Shown: positions 48,219 through 57,155 of the stretch, piece by piece
Numbering within the stretch: the stretch's first letter is position 1
Layout of the letters: each line of letters starts with the position of its first letter
Assembly: GCF_037023725.1 (NCBI RefSeq)
Contig: NZ_CP146078.1
Location: forward strand, 30,903 to 94,902
Direction: 5' to 3'
Length of the DNA: 64,000 nucleotides
From: Pseudomonas bubulae
Lineage (GTDB): Bacteria > Pseudomonadota > Gammaproteobacteria > Pseudomonadales > Pseudomonadaceae
The notes under the pieces: generated by a model
Told to the model about the DNA's origin: nothing
Seen by the model: only the letters and a program-made list of their open reading frames with translations
Databases searched by the model: none
Translations under genes and position numbers: made by a program

Positions 48219-49284
48219 CCTGAATTCAACACATAAGTGCAACGCTCACCCCTGTATGCACTTCGTACGGCGTCTTCCAGCCCAAGCGCTTGCGCGGGCG
48301 TAGATTGATCCTCGCTACTGTCCGATTGACGGCTTCGACGGTCAGCTTGCTGAAGTCGCTGCCCTTGGGGAAATACTGGCGGAGCAGACCGTTGGTGTTT
48401 TCATTGGTGCCACGTTGCCAGGATGAATAGGGGTCTGCAAAAAAGACCTGGCACTGGCTCCGTAGCGCGATGCGTTCATGCCCGGCAAACTCCCTTCCGT
48501 TATCCAGCGTCAGCGTGTGAGCGGCATGGCCCTGAAGCATCAGATTGATCGCCCGCGTTACCTGCCGGCGCGTTCTGCGCTTGACCGGATAGGCGCTCAG
48601 ATAGCCGCTTTTGCGATCAACCAGGGTCACCAGGTTACCGCCCAGTCCATGTACCGTATCGCCCTCCCAGTCCCCCAGGCGCTCGCGGCTTTCGACCTCG
48701 GCTGGGCGTTCACTGATTGACACGCGATTACGCAGCTGCCCGCGCCGATCGTGGCTTCCATAGCGTTTCCGGTAGCGCTTTCGGCGATGTCGCAGATAGG
48801 TATAAAGCTCACCACCGGCGCGCTGTTCGGCGGCAATGAACCGATAAATCCACTCATGGCTGACCGCCCGGCTTGGCTGCTCCTGCTTCAACCGCTGGGC
48901 GATCTGCTCCGGACTCATGCCATGCTTGAGCCACACCGGGAGATGATGGCTGAGCCATGTCGCCGGCTTGCAAAACTTGCGCGCACCCGCTCGACGAGCA
49001 TCACTTTCATGGGCCGCAGAAACAGCCTTGTAGATATTCTGGGTGCTGTTGCGGCGAACCTCGCGACTGATCGTCGAGGGATGCACGCCGACCCGCTTTG
49101 CAATGCTCGCCTGGCTCTCTGCGGCGCTCAAGCCAGCCTCAATCTGGTAACGTTGTCCCTGAGTCAGCTGCCGGTAATGCGTAGTCATCTGCGCTTGAAT
49201 CCTTCGGTGTGAGAGCCTGGATTCTACCGGTGGCTGGCTCTCTGCCTCTCGTTTCAAGCGTTGCGCTTATTCTATGAATTCAGG
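48219..49284 (-). mobile_element. IS30-family element with 3-bp target duplication
   Basis: 27-bp imperfect inverted repeats starting CCTGAATTCA at both ends, flanked by CTC (48216-48218 and 49285-49287). One transposase gene fills it. About 180 bp between the recombinase remnant and the left end show no gene. Confidence 0.88.
48226..49188 (-). CDS. IS30-family transposase
   Basis: 320 residues from ATG 49188 (MTTHYRQLTQGQRYQIEAGL). N-terminal HTH (SIAKRVGVHPSTISREVRRN), DDE domain with LGDWEGDTVHG (D), TLTLDNGREFAGHE (D) and WQRGTNENTNGLLRQYFPKG (E), which is the IS30 signature. Intact, so the element is probably mobile. Confidence 0.94.
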   Translation of the reverse strand: MTTHYRQLTQGQRYQIEAGLSAAESQASIAKRVGVHPSTISREVRRNSTQNIYKAVSAAHESDARRAGARKFCKPATWLSHHLPVWLKHGMSPEQIAQRLKQEQPSRAVSHEWIYRFIAAEQRAGGELYTYLRHRRKRYRKRYGSHDRRGQLRNRVSISERPAEVESRERLGDWEGDTVHGLGGNLVTLVDRKSGYLSAYPVKRRTRRQVTRAINLMLQGHAAHTLTLDNGREFAGHERIALRSQCQVFFADPYSSWQRGTNENTNGLLRQYFPKGSDFSKLTVEAVNRTVARINLRPRKRLGWKTPYEVHTGVSVALMC

Positions 49285-49610
49285 CTCAGTTTTATCGACC
49301 ACCTGTTGATCGTGGTCTGTCTTCGCTAGTGGTGTTGGCGGCAAAAAGCAGAAGTCGTGTGATTACAGCTGAGGGGTTGGGCGCGAAATGTAGGCCTATG
49401 ATTTTTATGTATTTTTAAAAAGCTCGTAATTGGTAGCGCGGAGCCATCTAGAATTCTATACTATTTATTTATCGCCGAAATCAGACTAATAACTATTACG
49501 AAAAACCCGTTGAATGATGCCTCGTCTTGATTTTTGAACATTCAACGCACTAACTAAAATAGAGCTTTATGGGGTTGTAAGCCGGAAACCCAGAAATTTC
49601 CGTCAGCCGA
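49285..49610. other. Gene-free gap with a possible Tn3-type terminal repeat
   Basis: 326 bp, AT-rich in the middle (49430-49560), no gene seen. At 49571-49608 GGGGTTGTAAGCCGGAAACC begins a 38-bp stretch that resembles a Tn3-family end pointing right, which would make the five genes that follow its cargo. No partner end is recognised. Confidence 0.4.
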
Positions 49611-49982
49611 TCAACATGGCTTGTCTCGCGCTTGGTCGATGAGTTCCTGCATCGCCCGCATGACTTCTTCGTGGGTGTACGACTTGGCGTTGGGGTCGTC
49701 GGCCTCTCGGAGAGCTTCCTCGACCTCGCGGGTCATCCGCGCATATTCTTCCGGCCACAGCGCTTGCTCCATGCGCAGCGACGCCTGCCCAAGCAGGTGC
49801 AGCAGGCCGAACAGCCGCATGTCATTGGTGGCGACGACGTGCTCTCGAATCCGCTCCTGGATCACCTCGCAGGCCCGATGCGCCTCTGGCGTCGCCGTGC
49901 CCTCGTAGCCGGCTGGGAGTTCTGCTTCTTCAGCGATTCGCGCCCAAGCGATAGCCAGCGCCTCGATGGTGGACAGGTTCAT
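49611..49982 (-). CDS. Hypothetical protein of TA-linked gene block
   Basis: 123 residues from ATG 49982, which overlaps the stop of the preceding gene (ATGA). Helical and acidic: IEALAIAWARIAEEAELPAG, NDMRLFGLLHLLGQASLRM, MTREVEEALREADDPNAKSY. No known motif. Last of five minus-strand genes (toxin-like, HTH, three unknown), tightly packed and probably one transcript. Confidence 0.6.
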   Translation of the reverse strand: MNLSTIEALAIAWARIAEEAELPAGYEGTATPEAHRACEVIQERIREHVVATNDMRLFGLLHLLGQASLRMEQALWPEEYARMTREVEEALREADDPNAKSYTHEEVMRAMQELIDQARDKPC

Positions 49983-50305
49983 TTGCTCATCCACTTGCGC
50001 AGCAGACGCTTTTTCAGGGAGGCGCGCTCTTGCGGATTGCGTCCCTTGTGGTTGGCAATGCGATCCGCCGTGGCGGCCTGGCGCTTGATGGGCCAGTAGG
50101 AGCGGCCATCCTTACCCATCGACCAGACGTTGCTGACCTGGTTTTCCAGTAGAGGCAGATGGGCGCATAGAGCTTCCGGCGACGCGCTGGCCAGCGCGGT
50201 GCGCTCGTGAGTTCGCCAGCGCTGATGCCAGAGTTTCTTGTCCTCGCGCTCGCTACGGCAGGTCGTGTGCCCAACGATGGGCGTTTTGCGGCGGCTGCGG
50301 CTCAT
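49979..50305 (-). CDS. Basic hypothetical protein of TA-linked gene block
   Basis: 108 residues, highly basic: MSRSRRKTPIVGHTTCRSER, DKKLWHQRWRTHERTALAS, NPQERASLKKRLLRKWMSK. Such sequences are common, unnamed, in Pseudomonas mobile DNA. It may bind nucleic acid. Start at ATG 50305; ends in a 4-bp overlap with the next gene. Confidence 0.6.
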   Translation of the reverse strand: MSRSRRKTPIVGHTTCRSEREDKKLWHQRWRTHERTALASASPEALCAHLPLLENQVSNVWSMGKDGRSYWPIKRQAATADRIANHKGRNPQERASLKKRLLRKWMSK

Positions 50306-50328
50306 GATGTGGTTGTCTCCAAGAACAT

Positions 50329-50664
50329 TCAGGACAGGCTTTCTGGGTAGAGCGCCGTCAACCGGGACAGGGTTTCTTGCACTTGTTCCAGCGAGGTCAT
50401 CAGATGATCAACCTGATCCTGAAGATCCACGGCGAGATCAAATAGCTCAGCCACTCGGCTGCGTGATCCCTCGTTGAACGCGGCCATTGCCAGTTGATGC
50501 AGCTTCAACAGGTCGGTGCGCAGTTGCGGAGGTGCGCCGTCTGCGCTGTCATTCAAATCGCCGCGCAGCACGTCCACGGCATCGACTGCACGCAGCAGTG
50601 CCGTGGTATCGAAATTCTCGGGAGTCAGTTCGTCCCATTCGTCGTCGGTGATGCGGGCTGCCAT
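50329..50664 (-). CDS. Hypothetical acidic helical protein
   Basis: 111 residues from ATG 50664 (GGAG 8 bp upstream). MAARITDDEWDELTPENFDT, VDVLRGDLNDSADGAPPQLR, LAVDLQDQVDHLMTSLEQVQ: acidic, probably coiled-coil. No family recognised. Follows the antitoxin gene by 14 bp. Confidence 0.6.
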   Translation of the reverse strand: MAARITDDEWDELTPENFDTTALLRAVDAVDVLRGDLNDSADGAPPQLRTDLLKLHQLAMAAFNEGSRSRVAELFDLAVDLQDQVDHLMTSLEQVQETLSRLTALYPESLS

Positions 50665-50678
50665 CAGGAGGGCTCCGA

Positions 50679-51014
50679 TTAAGCGGTTGCGAGCGTTAGA
50701 TGCCCGATCGGCTCGGCTGCTGGCCGTACCTTGATTTCGATGTCGTAGCCGAGGCGATTCAGACAATCCATCAGCTTGCGTTCGGATAGATTGGTGAAGT
50801 CGCCGCGCATCATGCCCGACACCTTCGGTTGCGGGATGCCCATGCGTTTGGCCGCCGCTTGTTGAGTCAGCCCAAGGGCGCGCATGGCCCTCCTGATCTC
50901 GACCACCAGGCCGGTCTTGATCTTGAGCTTTTCAGCGTCAGGCAGTCCAAGGTCGGCAAAGACGTTGCCCGAGCTGCGCTGAACCTCGACGCCTTCAATG
51001 ATTCGTTTTTGCAT
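50679..51014 (-). CDS. HigA-type antitoxin (XRE HTH)
   Basis: 111 residues. HTH: IRRAMRALGLTQQAAAKRMG then IPQPKVSGMMRGDFTNLSER, with the KLMDCLNRLGYDIEIKVRPA ending usual for antitoxins paired with Gp49/HigB-like toxins. It overlaps the toxin gene by 20 bp and lies downstream of it, the HigBA order. Expected to neutralise the toxin and repress the operon. Confidence 0.85.
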   Translation of the reverse strand: MQKRIIEGVEVQRSSGNVFADLGLPDAEKLKIKTGLVVEIRRAMRALGLTQQAAAKRMGIPQPKVSGMMRGDFTNLSERKLMDCLNRLGYDIEIKVRPAAEPIGHLTLATA

Positions 51015-51372
51015 TTCGTAGCTCCTGTGCCAATACCTCGGCCACCTTCAGCCGAGCGCGGATGATGTCCATGTCGGCCTTTGGCGTGGCGATTCCGCTC
51101 TTGCTCTTCTTCTGGAAGCAGTGCAGGACGAACACCGCTTCCGCAAACTTGACCGTGTATACCGCTCGATAGGTGCCGCCGGCATCGTCTTCGACGACCT
51201 CCAGCACGCCGGCACCACCGAACCCCTTGAGCACCTTTGCTGCGTCATCCTGATCGCCTATCTGCGCCAACGAGAGCGCGTAACCGAAACGGCGACGCAC
51301 GTCGGACGGCAACGCCATCAAATCCTTGTGGCTGCTCGCGATCCATTCGAGCGGTTTTTCTTTGTTTGTCAT
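50995..51372 (-). CDS. HigB/Gp49-like toxin (RelE superfamily)
   Basis: 125 residues. LEWIASSHKDLMALPSDVRR, GAGVLEVVEDDAGGTYRAVY, FAEAVFVLHCFQKKSKSGIA and the closing IRARLKVAEVLAQEL match phage-derived Gp49-like/HigB mRNA interferases. ATG 51372; an AT-rich promoter with TATACCTG lies just upstream. Serves as addiction module for the mobile segment. Confidence 0.86.
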   Translation of the reverse strand: MTNKEKPLEWIASSHKDLMALPSDVRRRFGYALSLAQIGDQDDAAKVLKGFGGAGVLEVVEDDAGGTYRAVYTVKFAEAVFVLHCFQKKSKSGIATPKADMDIIRARLKVAEVLAQELRNAKTNH

Positions 51373-51427
51373 GACGGAATTTTATACCTGTTCAGGTAAT
51401 GATGTAAACGCGGCAACCTCAAGGAGG

Positions 51428-51453
51428 TGTCGTAAAACATTTGTTTTGCGACA
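51428..51453. other. res-like palindrome beside the Tn402-type end
   Basis: TGTCGTAAAACA-TT-TGTTTTGCGACA, 11 of 12 pairs matched, the form of a serine-resolvase subsite. It ends 24 bp before the Tn402-type terminal repeat at 51478. Tn5053/Tn402 elements are known to target res sites. Confidence 0.65.
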
Positions 51454-51620
51454 GGCTGTCAGCCGCCGCTGTGCTACTGTCATTTTCAGAAGACGACTGC
51501 ACCAATTGACGGGGCGTAACGCCAGGTGTGCAGTCGGCTCCTGACCACGCAATATCAGAAGTCATCTGCACCAATCTCGACTATGCTCAATACTCGTGTG
51601 CACCAAAGCGAGGTGTGAGC

Positions 51621-53300
51621 ATGGCGTCAGACACATTACCAATTGCCGAGCAGGGCGTGGCCACCCTGCCCGATGCGGCATGGGCACAGGCCCGGCACCG
51701 GACCGAAATCATCGGGCCGCTGGCAGCGCTTGAAGTGGTTGGGCATGAAGCCGCCGATGCCGCTGCTCAAGCGCTGGGCCTATCCAGGCGGCAGGTGTAT
51801 GTCCTGATCCGGCGTGCCCGGCAAGGTGCTGGGTTTGTGACGGACCTGGTTCCCGGCCAGTCCGGCGGCGGAAAAGGCAAGGGACGCTTGCCGGAATCAG
51901 TTGAGCGCATCATCCGCGAGTTGCTGCAAAAGCGCTTCCTGACCAAGCAGAAGCGTAGCCTGGCGGCGTTCCACCGCGAGGTCGCGCAGGCTTGCAAAGC
52001 GCAAAAGCTACGGGTGCCGGCGCGCAACACTTTGGCCCTGCGGATCGCCGGCCTCGACCCGCTCAAGGCCACTCGCCGCCGGGAAGGTCAGGATGCGTCC
52101 CGCAGCCTGCAAGGTGTCGGTGGTGAGCCTCCCGCCGTGACCGCGCCACTGGAACAAGTGCAGATTGATCACACGGTCATCGACCTGATCGTGGTGGACG
52201 AGCGCGACCGGCAACCGATTGGCCGTCCGTATCTGACCATCGCCATCGACGTGTTTACCCGCTGCGTGCTCGGCATGGTCGTCACGCTGGAAGCGCCGTC
52301 ATCTGTTTCGGTCGGCCTGTGCCTTGTGCATGTCGCCTGCGACAAGCGTCCCTGGCTGGAGGGTCTGAATATAGAAATGGATTGGCCGATGAGCGGCAAG
52401 CCCAGGCTGCTCTACTTGGACAACGCGGCCGAGTTCAAGAGCGAGGCGCTGCGCCGTGGCTGCGAGCAGCACGGCATCCGGTTGGACTATCGTCCGCCAG
52501 GGCAGCCGCACTACGGCGGCATCGTGGAACGGATCATCGGTACGGCGATGCAGATGATCCACGATGAATTGCCAGGGACGACCTTCTCCAACCCTGACCA
52601 GCGCGGGGACTACGATTCCGAAAACAAGGCCGCCCTGACATTGCGTGAGCTGGAGCGCTGGCTCACGTTGGCGGTGGGCACCTATCACGGCTCTGTGCAC
52701 AACGGCCTGCTTCAGCCGCCGGCGGCGCGCTGGTCAGAAGCCGTGGCGCGTGTCGGTGTACCGGCTGTCGTCACCCGCGCCTTGGCTTTTTTGGTCGATT
52801 TCCTGCCCATCATTCGCCGTACTCTGACTCGCACCGGCTTTGTCATCGACCACATTCACTACTACGCCGATGCGCTCAAACCGTGGATCGCACGACGCGA
52901 CCGCTTGCCCGCTTTCCTGATCCGGCGCGACCCGCGTGACATCAGCCGTATCTGGGTGCTGGAACCGGAGGGGCAGCATTACCTGGAAATCCCCTACCGT
53001 ACCTTGTCGCACCCGGCTGTCACCCTCTGGGAACAACGGCAGGCGCTGACGAAATTGCGGCAGCAGGGACGCGAACAGGTGGATGAGTCGGCGCTGTTCC
53101 GCATGATCGGGCAGATGCGCGAGATCGTGACCACCGCACAGAAGGCCACGCGCAAGGCGCGGCGCGACGCGGATCGACGCCAGCACCTCAAGGCATCGCC
53201 TCCGCCGTACAAGCCGATTCCGCCGAAAACGGACGTTGCTGATCCGCAGGCAGACAACCTGCCTCCGGCCAAACCGTTCGACCAGATCGAGGAGTGGTAG
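51621..53300 (+). CDS. tniA: TniA transposase (DDE, Tn402 type)
   Basis: 559 residues, the Tn402 length. N-terminal HTH region (AAQALGLSRRQVYVLIRRAR). Integrase core: VQIDHTVIDLIVVDERDRQP (D near 183), RLLYLDNAAEFKS-type second D near 268 and PHYGGIVERIIGTAMQM (E near 303). Start ATG 51621 follows GAGGTG. Acts with TniB and TniQ at the terminal repeats to form the cointegrate. Confidence 0.95.
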   Translation: MASDTLPIAEQGVATLPDAAWAQARHRTEIIGPLAALEVVGHEAADAAAQALGLSRRQVYVLIRRARQGAGFVTDLVPGQSGGGKGKGRLPESVERIIRELLQKRFLTKQKRSLAAFHREVAQACKAQKLRVPARNTLALRIAGLDPLKATRRREGQDASRSLQGVGGEPPAVTAPLEQVQIDHTVIDLIVVDERDRQPIGRPYLTIAIDVFTRCVLGMVVTLEAPSSVSVGLCLVHVACDKRPWLEGLNIEMDWPMSGKPRLLYLDNAAEFKSEALRRGCEQHGIRLDYRPPGQPHYGGIVERIIGTAMQMIHDELPGTTFSNPDQRGDYDSENKAALTLRELERWLTLAVGTYHGSVHNGLLQPPAARWSEAVARVGVPAVVTRALAFLVDFLPIIRRTLTRTGFVIDHIHYYADALKPWIARRDRLPAFLIRRDPRDISRIWVLEPEGQHYLEIPYRTLSHPAVTLWEQRQALTKLRQQGREQVDESALFRMIGQMREIVTTAQKATRKARRDADRRQHLKASPPPYKPIPPKTDVADPQADNLPPAKPFDQIEEW

Positions 53301-53302
53301 CC

Positions 53303-54211
53303 GTGGACGAATATCCCATCATCGACTTGTCACACCTGCTGCCAGCGGCACAGGGGCTGGCTCGGCTGCCGGCGGACGAGCGCATCCAGCGCCTTCGCGC
53401 CGACCGCTGGATCGGCTACCCGCGCGCGGTCGAGGCGCTGAACCGGCTGGAAACCCTGTATGCGTGGCCAAACAAGCAACGCATGCCCAACCTGCTGCTG
53501 GTTGGCCCGACCAACAACGGCAAGTCGATGATCATCGAGAAATTCCGGCGCACGCATCCGGCCAGCTCCGACGCGGACCAGGAACACATGCCGGTGCTGG
53601 TCGTGCAGATGCCGTCCGAACCGTCGGTGATCCGCTTCTACGTCGCGCTACTTGCCGCGATGGGGGCACCATTGCGCCCGCGCCCACGGCTGCCGGAAAT
53701 GGAGCAACTGGCGCTGGCACTGCTGCGCAAGGTCGGCGTGCGCATGCTGGTGATCGACGAGCTGCACAACGTCTTGGCCGGCAACAGCGTCAACCGGCGG
53801 GAATTTCTCAACCTGCTGCGCTTCCTCGGCAATGAGCTGCGCATCCCATTGGTCGGGGTCGGCACGCGCGACGCCTACCTGGCCATCCGCTCGGATGACC
53901 AATTGGAAAACCGCTTCGAGCCCATGATGCTGCCGGTGTGGGAGGCCAACGACGATTGCTGCTCACTGCTGGCCAGCTTCGCCGCTTCGCTTCCATTGCG
54001 GCGACCCTCGTCGATTGCCACGCTGGACATGGCCCGCTACCTGCTCACACGCAGCGAGGGCACCATCGGCGAACTGGCGCACTTGCTGATGGCGGCGGCC
54101 CTCGTCGCCGTGGAGAGCGGCGAGGAAGCGATCAACCACCGCACGCTCAGCATGGCCGATTACACCGGCCCAAGCGAGCGGCGTCGGCAATTCGAGCGGG
54201 AACTGATGTGA
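53303..54211 (+). CDS. tniB: TniB transposition ATPase
   Basis: 302 residues from GTG 53303 (VDEYPIIDLSHL), the Tn402 length. Walker A LLVGPTNNGKSM at about 65-75, Walker B MLVIDELHNVLAG near 148, RIPLVGVGTRDAYL (sensor). AAA+ target-selection helper like TnsC/MuB. Two bases separate it from the tniA stop; its own stop overlaps tniQ. Confidence 0.95.
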   Translation: MDEYPIIDLSHLLPAAQGLARLPADERIQRLRADRWIGYPRAVEALNRLETLYAWPNKQRMPNLLLVGPTNNGKSMIIEKFRRTHPASSDADQEHMPVLVVQMPSEPSVIRFYVALLAAMGAPLRPRPRLPEMEQLALALLRKVGVRMLVIDELHNVLAGNSVNRREFLNLLRFLGNELRIPLVGVGTRDAYLAIRSDDQLENRFEPMMLPVWEANDDCCSLLASFAASLPLRRPSSIATLDMARYLLTRSEGTIGELAHLLMAAALVAVESGEEAINHRTLSMADYTGPSERRRQFERELM

Positions 54212-55425
54212 AGCCAGCGCCACGCTGGCCACTGCATCCGGCACCCAGGGAAGCCGAAGCCCTGTCTTCGTGGCTCAACCGCGTGGCCCTTTGCTATCAC
54301 ATGGAAGTGTCCGAGCTGCTGGAGCACGATCTTGGTCACGGCCAGGTTGATGACCTGGACACCGCGCCACCACTGGCGCTGCTGGCGATGCTCTCCCAGC
54401 GGAGCGGTATCGAGCTGGATCGGCTGCGCTGCATGAGTTTCGCCGGCTGGGTGCCTTGGCTACTGGACAGCCTTGATGATCAGATTCCAGCCGCATTGGA
54501 AACCTATGCGTTCCAGCTCTCGGTACTGCTGCCGAGACTCCGCCGTAAGACGCGATCCATCACGAGCTGGCGTGCCTGGCTGCCCACCCAACCGATACAC
54601 CGCGCCTGTCCGCTCTGCCTGAACGATCCGGAGAACCAAGCCGTACTGCTCGCGTGGAAGCTGCCCCTGATGCTGAGCTGCCCACTGCATGGCTGCTGGC
54701 TGGAATCCTATTGGGGCGTGCCAGGGCGGTTTCTCGGCTGGGAGAACGCCGACGCCGAACCGCGCACTGCCAGCGACGCGATTGCGGCGATGGACCAGCG
54801 TACCTGGCAGGCACTGACGACCGGCCACGTGGAGTTGCCGCGCCGACGCATCCACGCCGGATTGTGGTTTAGGCTGCTACGCACGCTGCTCGATGAGCTG
54901 AACACCCCGCTTTCGACGTGCGGCACCTACGCGGGGTATCTCCGCCAAATCTGGGAATGCTGCGGGCATCCGCTGCGTGCTGGGCAAAGTCTGTGGCGAC
55001 CGTATGAAACCCTGAACCCGGCAGTACGGTTGCAGATGCTGGAGGCGGCGGCAACGGCAATCAGCTTGATTGAGGTGAGGGATATAAGCCCGCCAGGCGA
55101 GCACGCAAAGCTATTCTGGTCCGAGCCCCAAACCGGGTTCACCAGTGGCCTGCCGGCGAAAGCGCCGAAGCCCGAACCCGTCGATCACTGGCAGCGTGCA
55201 ATCCAGGCCATTGATGAGGCCATCATTGAAGCACGACACAACCCCGAGACGGCACGCTCGCTGTTCGCGTTGGCTTCCTATGGTCGGCGCGACCCCGCTT
55301 CCTTGGAACAGTTGCGCGCCACCTTCGCGAAGGAAGGCATCCCCCCGGAATTTCTGTCACATTATGAGCCTAGCCTACCCTTTGCATGCCTTAGACAGAA
55401 TGACGGGTTAAGTGACAAATTTTGA
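54208..55425 (+). CDS. tniQ: TniQ transposition protein
   Basis: 405 residues from GTG 54208, overlapping the tniB stop. WPLHPAPREAEALSSWLNRV at the N-terminus and zinc-binding CPLCLNDPENQ, LSCPLHGCWLES are TniQ/TnsD features. It directs the transpososome to target DNA, res regions in this family. Ends beside the res region. Confidence 0.94.
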   Translation: MKPAPRWPLHPAPREAEALSSWLNRVALCYHMEVSELLEHDLGHGQVDDLDTAPPLALLAMLSQRSGIELDRLRCMSFAGWVPWLLDSLDDQIPAALETYAFQLSVLLPRLRRKTRSITSWRAWLPTQPIHRACPLCLNDPENQAVLLAWKLPLMLSCPLHGCWLESYWGVPGRFLGWENADAEPRTASDAIAAMDQRTWQALTTGHVELPRRRIHAGLWFRLLRTLLDELNTPLSTCGTYAGYLRQIWECCGHPLRAGQSLWRPYETLNPAVRLQMLEAAATAISLIEVRDISPPGEHAKLFWSEPQTGFTSGLPAKAPKPEPVDHWQRAIQAIDEAIIEARHNPETARSLFALASYGRRDPASLEQLRATFAKEGIPPEFLSHYEPSLPFACLRQNDGLSDKF

Positions 55426-55439
55426 CGTGCAGAGCTTCC

Positions 55440-55486
55440 CGATGCAAACTGTCACATAATCGAACGTATATGTGACAGGACAAAAT
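55440..55486. other. res site of the Tn402-type element
   Basis: TGTCACATA...TATGTGACA (55447-55477) forms a resolvase dimer subsite just before tniR. Related half-sites TGTCACATTATGAG (55356) and GTGACAAATTTTG (55411) lie at the end of tniQ and may be the other subsites. Confidence 0.7.
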
Positions 55487-56101
55487 ATGCAAATTGGCTA
55501 CATGCGGGTATCCAAGGCTGACGGCACCCAGGGGACGGACTTGCAGCGCGATGCGCTGGTTGCTGCCGGCGTCGATCCGGCCCACCTCTATGATGATCAG
55601 GTGTCCGGCAAGCGCGAGGACCGCCCCGGTCTGGTCGCATGCCTCAAAGCGCTACGGCCAGGTGACACGCTGGTGGTCTGGAAGCTCGACCGGCTGGGTC
55701 GGGACCTGCGTCACCTCATCAACACCGTGCACGATATGACCGGGCGCGGTGTCGGGCTAAAAGTGCTGACCGGACATGGCGCTGCCATCGACACCACGAC
55801 GGCAGCTGGCAAGCTGGTCTTTGGCATCTTTGCGGCACTAGCCGAGTTCGAGCGCGAACTGATTGCCGAGCGCACCATTGCCGGCCTGGCGTCGGCGCGG
55901 GCGCGCGGTCGAAAGGGCGGGCGTCCGTTCAAGATGACCGCAGCCAAGCTGCGGCTGGCCATGGCCGCGATGGGCCAGCCAGAAACCAAGGTGGGTGACC
56001 TGTGTCTGGAGCTTGGAATCACACGGCAGACCCTGTACCGGCACATTTCGCCCAAGGGCGAGTTGCGCCCCGATGGCGAGAAGCTGCTTGCCCGCACGTG
56101 A
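55487..56101 (+). CDS. tniR: TniR serine resolvase
   Basis: 204 residues. Catalytic Ser9 in MQIGYMRVSKADG, VVWKLDRLGRDLRHLI, FGIFAALAEFERELIAERT and a C-terminal HTH (VGDLCLELGITRQTLYRHIS). Resolves tni cointegrates at the adjacent res. Intact. Confidence 0.94.
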   Translation: MQIGYMRVSKADGTQGTDLQRDALVAAGVDPAHLYDDQVSGKREDRPGLVACLKALRPGDTLVVWKLDRLGRDLRHLINTVHDMTGRGVGLKVLTGHGAAIDTTTAAGKLVFGIFAALAEFERELIAERTIAGLASARARGRKGGRPFKMTAAKLRLAMAAMGQPETKVGDLCLELGITRQTLYRHISPKGELRPDGEKLLART

Positions 56102-56132
56102 CACGATGAGTGCCACCTACGCCATCGGCTTA

Positions 56133-57005
56133 GAGCCGCTAACACCACCTATCCACGAAGCGTGCGCAGATGATCGCGGCTGCCAACTTCAAAAGCGCTT
56201 CGTGGATGTCAAGGCGCCTTTCAAAGCGGATTCGCAGTTTGCCAAAGCCAGCAAACCATCCGTGCATCCTCTCCACTACCCAGCGATGTTTGCCCAGCCT
56301 TTCGCTGCTTTCAATGCCGCGCCTGGCAATGCGGCTGGATATGCCTCGCTGCCTCAGATGGGCACGGCAGCGTTTGTAGTCATAGCCTTTGTCAGCATGC
56401 AGCTTCGCTGGTCGCTTGCGAGGTCGACCCTGCAGGCCTGCAACGCCAGGGATCGCATCCAAGCACCGCTCGAACATCATGGAGTCATGTCTGTTCGCCC
56501 CGCTGACAAGAACCACCAGCGGGATGCCTCTGGCGTCTACGACGATGTGCCGCTTGGAGCCGAGTTTTCCTCTGTCGGTGGGGTTCGGGCCTGTTTCCTG
56601 GCCCCCCGGGGGCTTGGTACCGAAGAGCCATCAATACTGGCCCGGCTCCAATCGATCTGGTCGTGTTCACGCAAACGCATCAGCATGGCCTGGTGCAACC
56701 TCTGCCAAACCCCTGCTGCGCTCCAATTCCGAAGTCGCCGCCAGCAAGTCATGCCGCTGCCATAGCCAAGGGATTGTGGGAGGTCTTCCCATGGAATGCC
56801 GGTATGCAACACGAACAAGATGCCGTTGAGGGCGGCCTCATCGCTCACTGCGAGCTTGCGTGCGCCACCTTTGGCGGAGGGAGTGAAGGTGGGGATCAGG
56901 GGCTGCAACTGCAGCCACAGTTCTTTGCTAACGGGTTGTCTTGCCATGAGGGCATGAAGCATAACTGCTTCATGCGGGTCTCTTGGGCAGTGGTGTTAGC
57001 GACTC
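56133..57005 (-). mobile_element. IS5-family (IS427-type) element inside a Tn21-type end
   Basis: 873 bp, imperfect ends GAGCCGCTAACACCAC and GAGTCGCTAACACCAC, flanked by TTA duplications (56130-56132, 57006-57008). The target TTA belongs to the CTTAG end of a Tn21-like terminal repeat, so the IS landed in that repeat. Confidence 0.88.
56139..56947 (-). CDS. IS5-family transposase, two frames joined by frameshift
   Basis: Frame 1 (56947 down to about 56600): ARQPVSKELWLQLQPLIPTF, GARKLAVSDEAALNGILFVL, TGIPWEDLPQSLGYGS, ASIDGSSVPSPRG. Frame 2 (to 56139): VLVSGANRHDSMMFERCLDA, LHADKGYDYKRCRAHLRQRG, KHRWVVERMHGWFAGFGKL, the DDE domain end. The switch lies in a C5G6 run near 56605-56615, the place where IS427-group elements use programmed -1 frameshifting. 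So it is probably functional, not broken. Confidence 0.85.
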
Positions 57006-57042
57006 TTAGAGTGCTTTATTTTCCGTTTTCTGAGACGACCCC
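57005..57042 (-). repeat. Tn21-type 38-bp terminal repeat
   Basis: Minus-strand GGGGTCGTCTCAGAAAACGG then AAAATAAAGCACTCTAAG; one base differs from the Tn21 end (GCACGC). Outer end at 57042, inside of the element to the left. It cuts a small secreted-protein gene on its right. Confidence 0.88.
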
Positions 57043-57128
57043 ACATAGGGCGAAAAGTCGCCGGCCGTGACGGCCAGTGGCAGGACGAGGGCGCTGGCGA
57101 GCAGAGCGCCGGTGAGTGCGATTTTCAT
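57006..57128 (-). pseudogene. Small exported-protein gene cut by the Tn21-type end
   Basis: ATG 57128 with AAGGAGAACACG upstream. MKIALTGALLASALVLPLAV-TAGDFSPY is native (signal peptide plus the first mature residues); from GGGGTC on, the codons are the terminal repeat, ending in a stop at 57006. 40 residues in total, of which 28 are native. It follows ahpD by 27 bp and was presumably co-transcribed with it. Confidence 0.7.
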
Positions 57129-57155
57129 CGTGTTCTCCTTATATGCCTATGGAGA

